The notes: a model not told the origin generated them from the letters alone. A stretch of 64,000 nucleotides of DNA from Bifidobacterium coryneforme (GCF_000737865.1 NZ_CP007287.1:247647-311646), one strand, 5' to 3'. Shown: positions 18,480 through 27,610, counted from the first letter of the stretch. Numbers and translations: made by a program.

Positions 18480-18499
18480 ATAACGTTATATAACGTTAT
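18480..18499. promoter_or_regulatory. Perfect 20-bp palindromic operator
   Basis: ATAACGTTAT is followed immediately by its own reverse complement, giving a 20-bp palindrome without a spacer. It begins about where transcription of frlB should start, just downstream of the -10 box, so a bound repressor would block initiation or elongation. The GntR/UTRA protein two genes away is the natural candidate. Confidence 0.75.
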
Positions 18500-18505
18500 G
18501 GTGTG

Positions 18506-18534
18506 AGTATAACGAGTATGACTCGGCTTGTCCA
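18506..18534 (-). promoter_or_regulatory. Promoter of the frlB cluster
   Basis: On the minus strand TGGACA (18529-18534) and TATACT (18506-18511) are separated by exactly 17 bases. Both hexamers are close to the housekeeping consensus. The predicted start of transcription falls at the edge of the adjacent palindrome. Confidence 0.7.
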
Positions 18535-18988
18535 CTTGGGTGTCGTCAGTGGGGATGGTTGGGGCTTGTGCGCCTTGATGCATTGAACCAGGCATTGGTC
18601 TTCCATGGTAAATCTGCCCGGATTGACTAAAGTCATTGTCCTTGTCGTGGAATCTATATGATGTATCTCAGGGTGGTCGTCATGGTTCTCCGCTGGGAGT
18701 GCACAGACAGCGTGTGACTAGTTTTGGCACTAATTGCAACGCTTTTGCTTTAAAGGCTTGGAAGTGCGATTGACGTTCTGACCTTTATGGGAAGCGAACC
18801 TCATTTGTTTGCGTCTATACGCCAGCTGCGGGAAGCGTAATCCTGCAGAATTGCTGTGCTTTAGCGGCACTGTTCTTTCTAAGGTTATCGGCTCAGCCTG
18901 TCTTAGGGCTTATCGGATATTGCTCTAGTTGTACGATAAGTGCACTGGGCCGCACATCGATTGGTCTGCGAGAGCGAAGGAGCATTAG
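18535..18988. other. Intergenic region at the start of the accessory block
   Basis: About 450 bases between the divergent frlB cluster and the McrB-N/DUF3883 gene. I see no open frame with a ribosome site, no RNA gene and no clear repeat. Base composition changes here toward more A/T, especially from about 18720 onward. Confidence 0.45.
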
Positions 18989-20167
18989 ATGGAGATGGGG
19001 ATAAGGCATGCCCTTTCTGAGGTGCTGAGTCGGTATCTCTCCGGGAGTCTGACAAGTGATATTGCTGATGAAATACGAGGTACCTTCCCCAAGATGATTC
19101 TTGCTGGTCTTCCTTCGTCATATGCCGACTATCTGGTTAAAGGATCAGCGGGTATCGGGCGCAAGGCCCAAGTTCCGTGGTTCGGCATATTCGATCCTCG
19201 AATCACAAATAGAGCCGGGAGGGGGTACTACCTTGTATATCTATTTAAAACTGATATGACTGGTGTTTATTTATCTTTGAACCAAGCGTGGGAACCCTTT
19301 AGTCGTCAAGGCGGTGCCGCGATAGGCAGAGAGAATATTCAGAAAATGTCCGAGCGGGTTCGGTCTGCGCTCGAGCGTAAGGGGATTGTTTCAGCCGATA
19401 TTCGCGCTTCAATTGATTTAGCCCTTTCGGGGCGTAATAGCGATCGTCCAAGAGGGTACGAGCAAGGCCATATCTTTGGGATGTACTATCCGGCTGATTC
19501 GCTACCTGATGAAGCCCACCTGGTGGCGGATCTGGAGAACATGCTGAAGCTTTATGCCGGCATGGTGGATATCTTTAAGGGAAGTGCCGAAGCTGACCCT
19601 CTCGGGGCTTATGAAGATGCAATTGAGGAAGTGCGCACAACCGACAAAAGTCTGACGACTATATTGCACAGCTTGCCGGCCAAGGCTTCTGTAAGCGATT
19701 TCAAAGAGGTTGAGTTTCCTGGTTCGCGAGAGCACGCGCGGAAAGTTCAAAGCGGCAATCATAGACCTTTTAAACCTGACTATGTGCTTAACCAGAAGCG
19801 CAATATAGCAATAGGGAACAGGGGAGAAGCTGCAGCGGTTGAGCTGCTTCAGCAGTGGTATCCCTCAAGCAAGGTGGAGCGGGTCTCGGAGGAGGACGAT
19901 TCGCTTGGCTACGACATACGAGTGACAGGCGGTACACTCGAGGCCGAGCTTCACGTGGAAGTGAAAGCTACTGCAGAGATAAGCAAACACGCCCAGTTTT
20001 TCATATCTTCTAACGAAATTGAGCAGGCTAAAGCGGATGGAGAGCAGTTTATGCTCTTACGACTATTCGGCCTCAACAGTAAGAAGCCTGGGTATTACAA
20101 AGTCACGGGAACTGAAGTAGCGGAGCTCCATCTAACGCCGAGCAGTTATCTGGTTGAAGTTCTGTGA
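18989..20167 (+). CDS. McrB-N-like (DUF3578) plus DUF3883 nuclease-like protein
   Basis: A 392-aa protein with two recognisable parts. Residues about 1-190 resemble the DUF3578/McrB N-terminal DNA-recognition domain (FPKMILAGLPSSYADYLVKG, WFGIFDPRIT, GYYLVYLFKTDMTGVYLSL, GYEQGHIFGMYY). Residues about 270-390 form a DUF3883 domain: GNRGE with E280, YDI with D309, and VEVKATAE with E324 and K326, a PD-(D/E)xK nuclease pattern. Such proteins are expected to act as modification-dependent restriction or related defence nucleases. No ATPase partner is adjacent. GAAGGAG lies six bases before the ATG at 18989. Codon choice is visibly less G/C-biased than in neighbouring core genes, suggesting transfer. 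Confidence 0.75.
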   Translation: MEMGIRHALSEVLSRYLSGSLTSDIADEIRGTFPKMILAGLPSSYADYLVKGSAGIGRKAQVPWFGIFDPRITNRAGRGYYLVYLFKTDMTGVYLSLNQAWEPFSRQGGAAIGRENIQKMSERVRSALERKGIVSADIRASIDLALSGRNSDRPRGYEQGHIFGMYYPADSLPDEAHLVADLENMLKLYAGMVDIFKGSAEADPLGAYEDAIEEVRTTDKSLTTILHSLPAKASVSDFKEVEFPGSREHARKVQSGNHRPFKPDYVLNQKRNIAIGNRGEAAAVELLQQWYPSSKVERVSEEDDSLGYDIRVTGGTLEAELHVEVKATAEISKHAQFFISSNEIEQAKADGEQFMLLRLFGLNSKKPGYYKVTGTEVAELHLTPSSYLVEVL

Positions 20168-20897
20168 CCGGGTCGAGGCGCTGTCTATGAAGATCAAACT
20201 CGGCGTTTGCTTAGCGTAGAACGGTGGTCACGTAAGTCTCGAAATCCGAGCATGTGGACGGTTGTGGCTGTGGAAAAGAGCGTTTGTTGCGATATTGTGC
20301 CGAACAAATACTGCTTCCGTACAAGGCAATCAGGTGGTTCCACCTTTCCGGATAGCGGGTCAGAGTTGTCAGTGGTCCTTGTGGCGGCTCAGGCTCTTGT
20401 TGCCGAGGTCATTGATTTTAGAGATAAATGTTGGGTTGTATCGCGGTCCGATTCGCCTAAAGTAGCTGGTCTCTCATCGCACTGGGAAAGGCTGTCGAAG
20501 TGTTAGCTGATGGACCTGCTTTGCTCTTTTAAAAGGTTATTCTCCCCCACTCCGGCATGTCTGCAGTGGTCCGTTAATACAAACAAAAGATGGCCTGCCG
20601 TATCCTGCTGTTCGGTGATTATTCCGGATGTTGATTCCTTGATAGATTCTGTGGTGCATACCCTCGAGAGCATATTCACTGGTTCATCTGTCTTCTCGGT
20701 GACGTCGGGCAGTTTCCTCAGTCAAGTAGACCCTCTTTCCGCTGGCGTGATTCCTTCCGAGCCCTTCGCATATCTTGGGTGTTGGTGAAACGCCGCTGCT
20801 TGGACGGCATTGGCGCGGTCTCTTTCCTGAAGGGTTCCGACCGGTTGGCTGCATATGCAGGCGCTTGTGAGTGTTTATCCTGGCGGAGGCCCTTGCC
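20168..20897. other. Gene-poor stretch in the accessory block
   Basis: About 730 bases without a supportable gene. Short frames at 20207-20506 and 20510-20788 (plus) lack ribosome sites, are rich in Cys, Trp and Ser in no recognisable order, and look like chance. The region may be decayed coding DNA left from past insertions, but no homology is visible to me. Confidence 0.4.
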
Positions 20898-20926
20898 TTG
20901 ACAACGAGATCGGTTTCTCTAATAAT
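20898..20926 (+). promoter_or_regulatory. Promoter of the marR-efflux operon
   Basis: A full consensus TTGACA (20898-20903) and AATAAT (20921-20926) are 17 bases apart, 31 bases before the MarR-type start. A small inverted repeat TAGC-AA-GCTA (20928-20937) directly after the -10 box could be part of the autoregulatory operator. Confidence 0.75.
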
Positions 20927-20957
20927 GTAGCAAGCTATACTTTTGAAGGGCGGGAAG

Positions 20958-21413
20958 ATGAAGCCGGAATTGTCTGAGCAACGGCCGGAGGGGCTGGTCA
21001 AGATAGCCAATACCTTGCTGGAAAAGCAAATGAATGAATCTGTGCGGGGCATCTTCCCCGAGTTGACAGGCCCTCAGTTCGTCATTGTCTATTACCTGTA
21101 TGAGCATGATGGCCTGGAAGTGACTCAGAAGGCCGTGTCTGACAGATTCCGATTGAGCCATCCCACGGTCCGGGGAATCGTCAAGCGGCTGGTCAAAGCA
21201 GGATGGCTAACTGCAGAGCCGCAGATTGATGACAGGCGTCAGATGGTTCTGGACCTCACGGACCGAGCGCGGGCGGATTTGAATGCCCGTCGAACTGAGG
21301 TCTGTCATGCGCTGCAGGCTACGGGAGAGTTGGCCTTGAACGGATTCAGCGATCAGGAAAGCAGACAGTTAATCAACTACCTGGAACGAATCATCGGAAA
21401 CATGGAATCCTGA
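20958..21413 (+). CDS. MarR-family transcriptional regulator
   Basis: A 151-aa winged-helix regulator: LTGPQFVIVYYLYEH, then VTQKAVSDRFRLSHPTVRGI as recognition helices, the wing DDRRQMVLDLTDRARADL and a C-terminal dimerisation helix. It is followed after 66 bases by a DHA2 efflux pump on the same strand, so it most likely represses that pump until a toxic ligand binds. The ATG at 20958 is preferred with AAGGG seven bases upstream; a TTG at 20943 is also in frame. Confidence 0.87.
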   Translation: MKPELSEQRPEGLVKIANTLLEKQMNESVRGIFPELTGPQFVIVYYLYEHDGLEVTQKAVSDRFRLSHPTVRGIVKRLVKAGWLTAEPQIDDRRQMVLDLTDRARADLNARRTEVCHALQATGELALNGFSDQESRQLINYLERIIGNMES

Positions 21414-21479
21414 ACTGCCTCACTGAATCAGGCTGGAGAGGTATTCGGATTGAGTCCCGTTGGGGATGGAGGATGTGAT

Positions 21480-22898
21480 ATGGGCAAGGTTGGTAGCAAA
21501 GGCGGATCTGAGGGTAATCGCTCCGTGATGATGGGCACGCTCCTGGCTGGGGCCTTCATTGCCTTGATGGCGGAGACCTTCCTCAACAACGCGCTTCCGA
21601 CCATTATGGCGGATTTCCGTGTTTCCCAATCCACCGCTCAGTGGCTGAGCACCTCTTATCTCCTTGTAGTGGGACTAATGATCCCCGTATCAGCCTGGGT
21701 TTTCTCGAACTTTCAGTCTAAGCATGCCTTCATTGTGATGATGGCGACTTTTCTAATGGGCTCTTTGGTCTGCACCTTTTCCGGTGGACATTTTGCTCTG
21801 CTATTGACGGGTAGGATCATTCAGGCCGTTGCCGCTGGATCACTGATGCCTTTCATCCAGAACGTGGTCTTGCTGCTTTTCCCGCCAGAGAAACGTGGTG
21901 TGGCCCTGGGTGTGGTGGGGCTGGTTGTGGCTTTGGGACCTACGGTGGGCCCCACGCTTTCTGGGTTTGTTTTGGAGCACTGGTCCTGGAAGGCTCTGTT
22001 CGTCCTGCTTGCCATTATGAGTGCCGCTATCCTGGTGGTGTCGTTCTTCCTGGTCTACACGGTCAACGACAGGGTGAAAACCCGCTTGGACGTGGCTTCC
22101 GTAATATATTCCTGCCTGGGTTTCGGGCTTCTTCTTTATGCCCTCTCCTCCATTGGAGACAAGGGCGGAGCATCGGTGCCTGATCTGGGACTGTTCTTGA
22201 TCGGCCTCTTGGTCGTGGTCGTGTTCTGCTGGCGCCAGCTGCATCTGGAGTACCCGCTGGTGAATTTGCGGGTCTTCACGAACGCCACTTTCAACCTGAC
22301 CAGCTTGCTGAGCACTCTGAGCAACATTGCCATGGTCGGGGTGGAGCTGGTTCTTCCCCTTTATTTGCAGAACACGCGTGGGTCCAGCGCGCTTACCTCG
22401 GGCCTGGTCATGCTGCCGGGGGCCATCGTCATGGGCATATTCAACCCCCTTTCGGGGATGATTTATCAAAGGATTGGGGCGAGGAGAATCTCTCTTTTGG
22501 GGTACATGGTGTTGCTGGTTGGCACCCTACCGATGATATGGTTCGGAACCGCTACCAGCCTCATCGTGATTGCCTGTTGCTATGCTCTGCGCCTGGCAGG
22601 TGTCGCGCTGGTCATGATGACTACTTTTACTGAGGGCATCAACGCTCTGCCTCCGGACCTCGCAGCCCATGGTAATGCTGCCGCCTCAACTGTCCGACAG
22701 GTCGGCGGATCGCTGGGCACGGCCGCCGCCATGATGATTGTTACCATCGGTGTAGAGCGGGGACGCCACGGCGGGGCCATGTCAGCTCAGGCTTTCGAGC
22801 AGGGCTACCGGTGGGCCTTCGTCTTCCTGGCGATCGTGGCAGTAGTCGGCCTAGGTGCCTCGTTCTTCCTCAAGTCGCGTACTTCGGAGGCCAGATAG
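21480..22898 (+). CDS. DHA2-family multidrug efflux MFS transporter
   Basis: Proton-driven drug exporter of 472 aa with about 14 spans, related to EmrB/QacA. The N-terminal part has ETFLNNALPTIMADF and STAQWLSTSYLLVVGLMIP; the antiporter motif C appears as VALGPTVGPTLSGFVLEHWSW. The C-terminal half has AASTVRQVGGSLGTAAAM, also typical. The frame is open from a TTG at 21450, but the ATG at 21480 has GGAGGA six bases upstream and gives a normal N-terminus. Forms an operon with the upstream marR-type gene. Confidence 0.9.
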   Translation: MGKVGSKGGSEGNRSVMMGTLLAGAFIALMAETFLNNALPTIMADFRVSQSTAQWLSTSYLLVVGLMIPVSAWVFSNFQSKHAFIVMMATFLMGSLVCTFSGGHFALLLTGRIIQAVAAGSLMPFIQNVVLLLFPPEKRGVALGVVGLVVALGPTVGPTLSGFVLEHWSWKALFVLLAIMSAAILVVSFFLVYTVNDRVKTRLDVASVIYSCLGFGLLLYALSSIGDKGGASVPDLGLFLIGLLVVVVFCWRQLHLEYPLVNLRVFTNATFNLTSLLSTLSNIAMVGVELVLPLYLQNTRGSSALTSGLVMLPGAIVMGIFNPLSGMIYQRIGARRISLLGYMVLLVGTLPMIWFGTATSLIVIACCYALRLAGVALVMMTTFTEGINALPPDLAAHGNAAASTVRQVGGSLGTAAAMMIVTIGVERGRHGGAMSAQAFEQGYRWAFVFLAIVAVVGLGASFFLKSRTSEAR

Positions 22899-23221
22899 GG
22901 ATCTCGCCCGTATCGTGGCTCGGCGATGTGAAGCGGCAAGCCACGAAGTTGGTGAGCCTGTCATAGTAACTGAATACCTTCCTTGTAGGTTCATATTGCT
23001 TGCGGGCTTAACGGAGTAGCTACTGCCTGTGCTTTTCGACTCTGGTGGTTTCTGTGAGCTCTCTCATACGGCGGTCTTTAGCTGATTGCCCTTGTTCGCC
23101 TCCATCCATCGAGTTCTGCCGCATCTGGGGCGCTGGTCGGCTATTTGCATGCGTTCCAGTTGCTGTTTTATTCTGGATACAGTGCTTTGTTTCTGAGCAT
23201 ATTGTGGAGGGGGAGGGGCGG
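22899..23221. other. Intergenic region with a possible promoter
   Basis: About 320 bases between the efflux pump and the 792-aa gene. TTGCAT (23145-23150) and TTATTC (23168-23173), 17 bases apart, form a plausible promoter about 50 bases before the next start. The frame of the next gene stays open upstream to 23045, but that extension is Cys/Pro-rich and lacks a ribosome site. No terminator is evident. Confidence 0.4.
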
Positions 23222-25600
23222 ATGACAAGAGAGTTGGAACTTTCGCCACGGCACGGTAGCGATTTGGTCTCTGCTGAGTATTCACTGGAGCTTGCCAAGG
23301 ACAAAGGTATAGAGGCTGGAATCAGCACCGCCAAGGCGACCGAAGATTTCGGTGATGGAATCCATGTGGAATCCATTGAAGAAGATGCTGCAAGTGACCA
23401 TGTACAAGATGATGCGCAGCTTGATTACAAGATAGCTGCAGCTTGTGGAGTGGTTGCTGGTTTATGTGATTCGATTTTTGTTGGCAAGTTCTCTTTGGAC
23501 GGGGCGAACAAGTGGGGTTTGAAGAAAGTCAATGAATTCGTGGTTTGGGTGGCAGGGCAGCATTCTGGTTTTAGAGGAGAGTCCCTGCGCGATGCGATTC
23601 ATTTCCTAGAAGAGAAATATCCGTTTGTTGGGGATAAGTACACGGCCGAATTTGGGGGTGGTTTGCAACATCATCTCAGGGACTTTTCTCACCACTTCTC
23701 CCTTGGGGGATTGGTATTTTCGATACTTACGCAAGTTACCGGAAAGGTATATGGCACCGATCAGTACGGAGATTTCATAGCGGTCCCGGTGGAAGAGCAA
23801 TGGTTTGAGGAGGGGCTGATCGGTGATAGTCTCGGCGAAAAGCTGTTCTTAGGCACGGCGCAATGGTTCCTGCACATGGCGTCAGACATGGCGGGATCAA
23901 GTTCGAATTCCGGTCAGGGCACGGGGATACCTGGCCCTTTGCTCTCTATTATCAAGGAATTGTCTGCCTTGCCCGTGTTTAAAAATGCCATGGATTCTGG
24001 CATGGGGACACGCAAATTCATTTCCAAGATGTTCAATGGGACCTTATTTGCGCAGGTTGATGGTGAAGGTCGTAAAGTGCCTCGTAGATTCAACCTCCGA
24101 ACTGAAATCGGTGTTGTGCATGAACTGGGGAACCAAACGCTCCCAGTGCTACTGAATGAATGCCTGACGCGATGCTGCTATTTTCTTCGTCATCTTTATC
24201 TGGAGATGAAAAACAATGAGGTCCGTTCTTTGACCGACTTGACGCAGCTGGACATGGGTAGGATTCTCCCATTCAATAACTCCAGAGTCGTTCGCATGGT
24301 ATCCATTGCCTCAGCTACCTTTACCGCGGTGGATCTAGCGGATGCCGCTATTCGGGCTGCTTTGGTTGGGTTTAAGGGAGGCAAGGTACTTGCCGGCAAG
24401 GAGTTCTTGCTGAGAGTCAACTACGTAGGTGTGACTCGTCTGGTTTTTGTTATAGGTGTGGATGTCAAAGTGGTGCGGGAGCGAAGAGCGAATCACGGGA
24501 TGCGGCGGCAAGACGATGACCTGACCGATCGGATAACGATGGAAATGCTCTCATTGAAGCCGGAGCACCTGTCTGTTCTGTTTTCGATAGAACGGCTGGC
24601 TCTTTATGAGGACATAGATCGAAGTAAGGCAACAGACCGAGGTAAAAAAGAAGAATGGCTTGGCAGATGGTCTGAAAACCTGCCCGCGGACTGCGATTTT
24701 CTAAATCGAGGGCAAGTGAAGCAGAGAATCGAAGAACTTGTTGCGCGAGACGGAACCACGTGGAAAGCGCTGGTTCTGATCGAACTTGCACGGTTTGTCC
24801 CGTATGCCTCATATCGCGCTGAAACGGAATCAGGGAATTCTGATGGAACGTCAGACTCCTCGGACAAGAGGACCAGGCGCCTCAAATTTGATTCAAGGAT
24901 TCTTGAAGAACTATGGAGTGATGTAAGCGGCGATTTGGATAAATCCCCTGTGCAGCAGACCGCTAAGGCGCTAAACAAGAATGCTGGCTTATTGGATGGT
25001 AGCCGAACCAGGAAAATCGTTGGTGTTGCGGGAACTGCTGCGGTTGCGGTTGCTACGGGAGGTGCGGCGTTTACATTAGCGCCAGTCATAGCGCCGGTTA
25101 TCGCCGGATCGGCTGTCGCGGGCCTATCTGGTGCTGCTCTTACCAGTGCGAGCCTTGCTGCGGTTGGCGGTGGTGCATTGGCTGCTGGAGGTTTCGGTAT
25201 GGCAGGCGGCACAGCCTTAATCGCTGGTGGTGGCGCAGTGTTGGGTTTGGCTGGCGGTAGTGGTGTAACTGCTGTTGCTTCGCTTCTCACTGATCCCAAA
25301 GGTGTGTTTGCTCTCGACGAGTGTTCGAAGCTCCTCACATTTTGCCAATCCGATTTTGCTCGAGCTGATATGAAGCGAGAGACGGTTGATCGGATGCGAC
25401 AAGATTTGCTTGATCAGATTGAACGGATGGAAATTCAGCAGGATGTACTCTCTATGCGTTCTGAAGATAAGGACTTAGATAAGGCCGACAGGAAAGAAGC
25501 CAGGAAAGAGCTTTCCGGTCTTAAGAAGAGTTTGGGTTACATGCGTAACTGCGAAAAGGAACTGTTAAAACTGATCAATCAAAACATCATTCAAAGGTGA
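23222..25600 (+). CDS. Large protein of unknown function with Gly/Ala-rich membrane region
   Basis: A 792-aa protein that I cannot assign. The start at 23222 (MTRELELSPRHG) follows GGAGGGG. A hydrophobic segment near residues 70-90 (KIAAACGVVAGLCDSIFVG) and another near 155-178 (HHFSLGGLVFSILTQVTG) frame a conserved-looking N-terminal domain containing YPFVGDKYTAEFGGGLQHH. The middle is soluble and mixed. Residues about 598-690 are almost only Gly, Ala, Val, Ser and Leu (GGALAAGGFGMAGGTALIAG), as in glycine-zipper membrane segments. Residues about 703-792 are charged and helical, probably coiled coil (DRMRQDLLDQIERMEIQQ). A sensor-plus-membrane effector is a possible reading but unproven. It lies in the A/T-rich accessory block. 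Confidence 0.6.
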   Translation: MTRELELSPRHGSDLVSAEYSLELAKDKGIEAGISTAKATEDFGDGIHVESIEEDAASDHVQDDAQLDYKIAAACGVVAGLCDSIFVGKFSLDGANKWGLKKVNEFVVWVAGQHSGFRGESLRDAIHFLEEKYPFVGDKYTAEFGGGLQHHLRDFSHHFSLGGLVFSILTQVTGKVYGTDQYGDFIAVPVEEQWFEEGLIGDSLGEKLFLGTAQWFLHMASDMAGSSSNSGQGTGIPGPLLSIIKELSALPVFKNAMDSGMGTRKFISKMFNGTLFAQVDGEGRKVPRRFNLRTEIGVVHELGNQTLPVLLNECLTRCCYFLRHLYLEMKNNEVRSLTDLTQLDMGRILPFNNSRVVRMVSIASATFTAVDLADAAIRAALVGFKGGKVLAGKEFLLRVNYVGVTRLVFVIGVDVKVVRERRANHGMRRQDDDLTDRITMEMLSLKPEHLSVLFSIERLALYEDIDRSKATDRGKKEEWLGRWSENLPADCDFLNRGQVKQRIEELVARDGTTWKALVLIELARFVPYASYRAETESGNSDGTSDSSDKRTRRLKFDSRILEELWSDVSGDLDKSPVQQTAKALNKNAGLLDGSRTRKIVGVAGTAAVAVATGGAAFTLAPVIAPVIAGSAVAGLSGAALTSASLAAVGGGALAAGGFGMAGGTALIAGGGAVLGLAGGSGVTAVASLLTDPKGVFALDECSKLLTFCQSDFARADMKRETVDRMRQDLLDQIERMEIQQDVLSMRSEDKDLDKADRKEARKELSGLKKSLGYMRNCEKELLKLINQNIIQR

Positions 25601-25889
25601 TCGTAATAGTGGAAGAGGTGGCGTCGGATTGGCCTGCTCGAGAACGGCACTGGGCAACCCCATACTCGCCTTTTAATGCCGCCGCCCTCGCCACTTGGCC
25701 CACCTGCGCATCCTTGTCTGGCATGTCCTGCCAGACCCGTTAGTGGTGAGTTTGCTACCGCCGAAATTGCGCCACCTATCCCACCATTCGACTCGGTACA
25801 TTCAACAGCTTCCAAAGGAACCAAGCGGGGCAGGCGAAAACGGGTGAGGTCGTACAGAAGCACGGAATATTGTCGTTATCAGATATGAT
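25601..25889. other. Spacer between the unknown gene and tRNA-Ser
   Basis: No gene is supported here. The only structure I see is a perfect 8-bp hairpin, GTCTGGCA (25716-25723) and TGCCAGAC (25729-25736), with a 5-base loop; it may end the 792-aa gene transcript. No integrase gene or duplicated tRNA end is seen. Confidence 0.4.
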
Positions 25890-25922
25890 AAAAGGGCTTT
25901 GAACGATTGTTCAAAACCCTTG
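25890..25922 (-). terminator. Terminator of tRNA-Ser
   Basis: On the minus strand AGGGTTTTGAAC, a 4-base loop and GTTCAAAGCCCT form a 12-bp stem (one G-T pair), followed by TTTT. It begins a few bases after the tRNA 3' end and is a classical intrinsic terminator. Confidence 0.8.
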
Positions 25923-25923
25923 T

Positions 25924-26011
25924 TGGCGGAGGATACGAGATTCGAACTCGTGAGGGCGTGAACCCAACACGCTTTCCAAGCGTGCGCCATAGACCACTAG
26001 GCGAATCCTCC
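25924..26011 (-). tRNA. tRNA-Ser (anticodon GGA)
   Basis: The minus strand gives an 88-base class II tRNA. The acceptor GGAGGAT pairs with ATCCTCC; the discriminator is G and CCA is encoded. The anticodon stem is CACGC/GCGTG with loop TTGGAAA, giving anticodon GGA (serine UCC/UCU). A long variable arm (GTTGGGTTCACGCCCTC) precedes the T arm with GTTCGAATC. Its 3' end faces the accessory block. Confidence 0.95.
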
Positions 26012-26123
26012 AGATGTCTGCTGCGACCAGTTCGTATGAACCTGTCGTAACGACACAACTAGAAACTATAACATAGGTGCCGGATTTGGCAGGCCTTGGC
26101 GTGTGGAATCACCGGCCCGCAAA

Positions 26124-27566
26124 TCAGAGCATCTGAATCAGCTCGCCCACATCCTGGATGACCAGCTGGAGATTCAGTCCGGTCAGGATTGCCACGATAA
26201 TCCAGGCGAGGAAGGCCATCCACCGGGGGTTTGCATGCTTCCCCATGATTTTCCTGGAGGAGGTGAACCAGACCAGGGGGACCATGGATATGGGCAGGGC
26301 CACGCAGAGGAAGACCTGGGAGTAAACCAGGAGGCTGTCCAGGGCGGATTCCTTGCCGCCGAAGGCGATGGTACAGATAAGGACGGGGATAATGGAGACG
26401 ACACGGGTCACAAGGCGGCGCAACCAGAGTGGGATCCTCATGCGGATGAAGCCTTCCATGACGATCTGTCCGGTCAGGGTGCCGGTGATGGTCGAGTTCT
26501 GTCCGGAGGCCAGCAGGGCCACGGCGAAGAGGGTGGAGAGAAGTCCTGACGCCACAGGTCCGGCGATGGTCTTGTCGCCCAGTGCGTTGTACAGGGCGGT
26601 GAACGTGTCCAGTCCCTCACCGTGGCCGAAGAACATGGCGGCACCCAGTACCAGGAGGAGGCAGTTGACGATGAAGGCGCCCGTGAGCTGGATGTTGGAG
26701 TCCCAGGTGGCGAATCGGACCGCGTTGGAGACTTGGTTCTCGTCCTCCCTGTCGAAGTCGCGGGTCTGGACAATGGAGGAGTGGAGGTAGAGGTTGTGGG
26801 GCATGACCGTGGCACCAACGATGCCCAGTGCCATGGTGAGCTGCCCCTTGCCCAGAATCTCCGGGGTGGGCACGAATCCTTCGAACATGGCAGGCAGGTC
26901 GGGTCGCGCCAGGACTACCTCGTAGACGAAGACAACCATGATGACCAGGATCAGCGTGGCCACGATGGCCTCGATTCGGCGGAATCCGATCTTGGTCAGG
27001 AGGAGCAGTATCAGAACATCCAGAACGGTCAGGGCCACGCCCAGCACCAGGGGGATACCGAAGAGGAGTTTGAGGGCAATGGCCCCGCCGATCACTTCGG
27101 CGATGTCGGTGGCCATGACGGCAAGCTCGGTGCAGATCCAGAGGACGAAGCTGAGTTTGCGGCCGGTATGCAGGCGGGTGGCCTGGGCCAGATCCAGACC
27201 GGTCACGATGCCCAGCTTGGCTGACATGTACTGGAGCATCATGGCAATCAGGCTGGATATGAGGATGACGCTCATGAGGAGGTAGCCGTACTGGGCCCCG
27301 CCGCCGATGGAGGTGATCCAGTTGCCGGGGTCCATGTAGCCTACGGCCACCAGGGCACCTGGACCGGAGAAGGCCGCAAGGTTCTTCCAGAAGGAGGTGG
27401 TGGACTTGGGCACTGCCACCGTGGCGTTGATTTCCTCCAGGGAACGACCGTTGGCGGTCTCGATGATCGAGTGTCCCCGGCCCGGTTCATTGCTGGCCGG
27501 ATTGGCCTGGTCGGCGCCGCCCCGGGGTACGGACTCTACTGCTTGTCTTGCCTCTGATTTCAGCAT
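26124..27566 (-). CDS. mntH: NRAMP-family Mn2+ transporter
   Basis: Proton-coupled divalent metal importer of 480 aa, about 11 spans. The metal-binding span 1 motif is present as VGYMDPGNW, and span 6 as [18 protein letters not shown] with the MPH motif. An N-terminal extension of about 60 hydrophilic residues precedes the first span and is longer than in E. coli MntH. GGAAGG lies just before the ATG at 27566. Divergent to mntR with a candidate operator between them, so manganese-dependent repression is likely. Confidence 0.92.
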   Translation of the reverse strand: MLKSEARQAVESVPRGGADQANPASNEPGRGHSIIETANGRSLEEINATVAVPKSTTSFWKNLAAFSGPGALVAVGYMDPGNWITSIGGGAQYGYLLMSVILISSLIAMMLQYMSAKLGIVTGLDLAQATRLHTGRKLSFVLWICTELAVMATDIAEVIGGAIALKLLFGIPLVLGVALTVLDVLILLLLTKIGFRRIEAIVATLILVIMVVFVYEVVLARPDLPAMFEGFVPTPEILGKGQLTMALGIVGATVMPHNLYLHSSIVQTRDFDREDENQVSNAVRFATWDSNIQLTGAFIVNCLLLVLGAAMFFGHGEGLDTFTALYNALGDKTIAGPVASGLLSTLFAVALLASGQNSTITGTLTGQIVMEGFIRMRIPLWLRRLVTRVVSIIPVLICTIAFGGKESALDSLLVYSQVFLCVALPISMVPLVWFTSSRKIMGKHANPRWMAFLAWIIVAILTGLNLQLVIQDVGELIQML

Positions 27567-27610
27567 GGCACCTTCCTGGGAATCTGGTCTGCCTGACGGC
27601 CCTCGGTAAA

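Noticed and set aside
20207..20788. Two short plus-strand frames of 99 and 92 codons in the accessory block
   Set aside because: No ribosome sites, biased Cys/Trp/Ser content and no recognisable similarity, so they are treated as non-coding or decayed DNA.
18500..26011. Integrative element inserted at tRNA-Ser with flanking att repeats
   Set aside because: No integrase gene and no second copy of the tRNA 3' end could be found in the block, so an intact element is not claimed.
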